Source of the DNA: Actibacterium atlanticum
GTDB lineage: Bacteria > Pseudomonadota > Alphaproteobacteria > Rhodobacterales > Rhodobacteraceae
Direction: 5' to 3'
NCBI RefSeq assembly: GCF_000671395.1
Contig: NZ_AQQY01000002.1
Span: 248,001-312,000 of the forward strand
DNA length: 64,000 bases
In this document: in pieces, positions 62,882-64,000 of the stretch
Position numbering within the stretch: the first letter of the stretch is position 1
Layout: the number at the start of each line of letters is the position of its first letter
Position numbers and translations under genes: made by a program
Notes under the pieces: generated by a model
What the model was told of the DNA's origin: nothing
The model's input: the letters and a program-made list of their open reading frames with translations, nothing else
The model's database searches: none

Positions 62882-64000
62882 CTAGCGCGGCCAATGCGGA
62901 TGGATTTCATCAATGATCAGGCGGTGGCGGTGGCCGTGGTCTGACATTGGATGCGCTTTTAGGTGCGGATGATCCGGTGGCAGGTCTGAATGGTCATGCT
63001 CGGGGGCGCGGTCCTGCCCTGCAGGCCACAACCGCCCTGCCGCCCACAGCGCGCCAGCCGCGATAAGCCCCAACAGGATGAGTGTCGTGCTCTGGCCCAG
63101 CCCGCGCCCTCCCCATCCTGCCAACGGATAGGTGATCAGCCAGCACAGATGGGAAAGCGCGAATTGCGCGGTAAAAACGGCCGGGCGATCCGTGTTATGC
63201 GCCGAGCGGCGGATCAACCTGCCCGCAGGGGTGATCACCCCTGAATAGCACGCCCCCAACCCCAGCCATACCGCCAGCATGAGATGCCAAGCGGGCCATC
63301 CAAACAGGGCGGTGAACAGGCCCAGAGCCAGGCTGACACCCACCATCCCGCAGGCAGCGGCCAGCATGACGATCCGGTCTCCGGCCTGTCGCAACAACAC
63401 CGGCAGGATCAAAGCAGCGCACATCGCCCCCAGCCCAAAGGCCCCCATGGCCAGCGCAAGATAGGGGGCAGGCAGATCATAGGTTGCGCGTACCACGACC
63501 ACCGTATTCACCAATACAAAGGCCCCGATCGCCGCCGCAGACAGGTTCAGGGCCAACAGCCCGCGAAGCCGGGGCGTAGCCAGATAAATCCTGCCTCCCC
63601 GGGTCACGCGCCGCCAGAACGGCCCCGGTTTTTCACGCCGCGGGCGGGCGGGCAGGGGGGTGCGAATGACCAGAAGCGCGGACACTCCAAAGCCGATGAC
63701 CGTCCCCACGAACAGCCCGCTAAAGCTGATCACCAGCAACAACAGGCCAGCAATCGCAGGGCTCAGCAGGTTTTCCAGCTCATAGGCCAGACGCGACAGT
63801 GTCAGCGCCTTGGTATAGTCCTCCTCATCGGGCAGGACGTCAGGGATCAGCGCCTGAAAGGTCGGGGTGAAACTGGCCGAGGCCGCTTGCAGCACAAAGA
63901 TCAACAGATACACCTGCCCGACCGTTTCCACAAAGGGCAGGCACAGTGCGACGGCGGCGCGGATTATGTCTGCACCGACCAACACTGCCTTGCGGGGCAA
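62882..64000 (-). CDS. MFS transporter, N-terminus beyond window, histidine-rich tail
   Basis: The 372 visible residues are the middle and C-terminal part of a major-facilitator transporter (at least nine membrane helices). Its sequence pattern (AGLLLLVISFSGLFVGTVIGFGVSALLVIR) and its C-terminal cytoplasmic tail with histidine clusters (PEHDHSDLPPDHPHLKAHP, then SDHGHRHRL) recall MFS exporters of the NreB type, which are linked to metal resistance in other organisms. Metal specificity is inference. The gene enters from the right edge of the window; the apparent start at 64000 is only the edge. Convergent with the AsmA gene. Confidence 0.82.
   Translation of the reverse strand: MPRKAVLVGADIIRAAVALCLPFVETVGQVYLLIFVLQAASASFTPTFQALIPDVLPDEEDYTKALTLSRLAYELENLLSPAIAGLLLLVISFSGLFVGTVIGFGVSALLVIRTPLPARPRREKPGPFWRRVTRGGRIYLATPRLRGLLALNLSAAAIGAFVLVNTVVVVRATYDLPAPYLALAMGAFGLGAMCAALILPVLLRQAGDRIVMLAAACGMVGVSLALGLFTALFGWPAWHLMLAVWLGLGACYSGVITPAGRLIRRSAHNTDRPAVFTAQFALSHLCWLITYPLAGWGGRGLGQSTTLILLGLIAAGALWAAGRLWPAGQDRAPEHDHSDLPPDHPHLKAHPMSDHGHRHRLIIDEIHPHWPR

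Overview
The window is GC-rich, densely coded chromosomal DNA of an alphaproteobacterium, most likely a marine member of the Roseobacter group (Rhodobacteraceae). This rests on the gene neighbourhoods (lgt-midA-pgeF opposite a UbiK-like gene; trxB-Lrp-Hint; mce-DUF1467; Hsp20-DUF1150), on several family types common in that group, and on a CIRCE-controlled groESL. No rRNA, tRNA, CRISPR array, transposase or plasmid origin was seen. Most of the window is core metabolism; accessory material is concentrated at about 22.4-23.6 kb, 27.0-30.9 kb and 45.9-60.9 kb.

1-13.9 kb: a minus-strand run (UPF0260 protein, ribF, MaoC hydratase, HAD hydrolase, aldose epimerase) and Mn-dependent pyrophosphatase; a divergent DUF2161 gene and an exported protein; groES-groEL with promoter, CIRCE operator and terminator; a GNAT and a DMT exporter; purE-purK; a YdcH-like protein; a small heat-shock protein with DUF1150; and a flavodoxin-family gene divergent from an HxlR regulator. 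13.9-27 kb: the sulfate-activating Sat-CysC fusion, thioredoxin reductase, Lrp-type regulator, Hint-domain protein, a 45-residue ORF, the pgeF-midA-lgt operon, an inactive-looking S24-type regulator, YbjN, proC-csaA-hydroxyacid dehydrogenase, and thymidine kinase.

27-31 kb is a regulatory/toxin pocket: a structured intergenic region, a putative DNA-binding protein, an extra FabH-like ketoacyl synthase, a promoter region with exactly 11-bp-spaced repeats, an orphan BrnA-like antitoxin and a complete Xre-RES toxin-antitoxin pair with a palindromic operator. 31-46 kb returns to core functions: carB, a CPBP protease, cyclopropane-fatty-acid synthase, aspS, a DUF1800-DUF1501 pair with a Tat signal, an orphan response regulator, methylmalonyl-CoA epimerase, an EI24-nitroreductase operon and an M48 lipoprotein protease.

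46-55.5 kb is the most distinctive region: two tandem cysteine-rich DUF6455 proteins, a secreted trypsin-like protease with a modified active-site loop, and a four-gene type I secretion locus in which a 1036-residue adhesin with seven Ig-like repeats precedes its own TolC-like, ABC and HlyD-like components. From 56 to 60.7 kb, genes of visibly lower GC and mostly unknown function, including a PD-(D/E)XK nuclease-like protein, flank the core gene rimO on both sides and look acquired. The window ends with a REP-like palindromic cluster, an AsmA protein and a partial MFS transporter with a histidine-rich tail.
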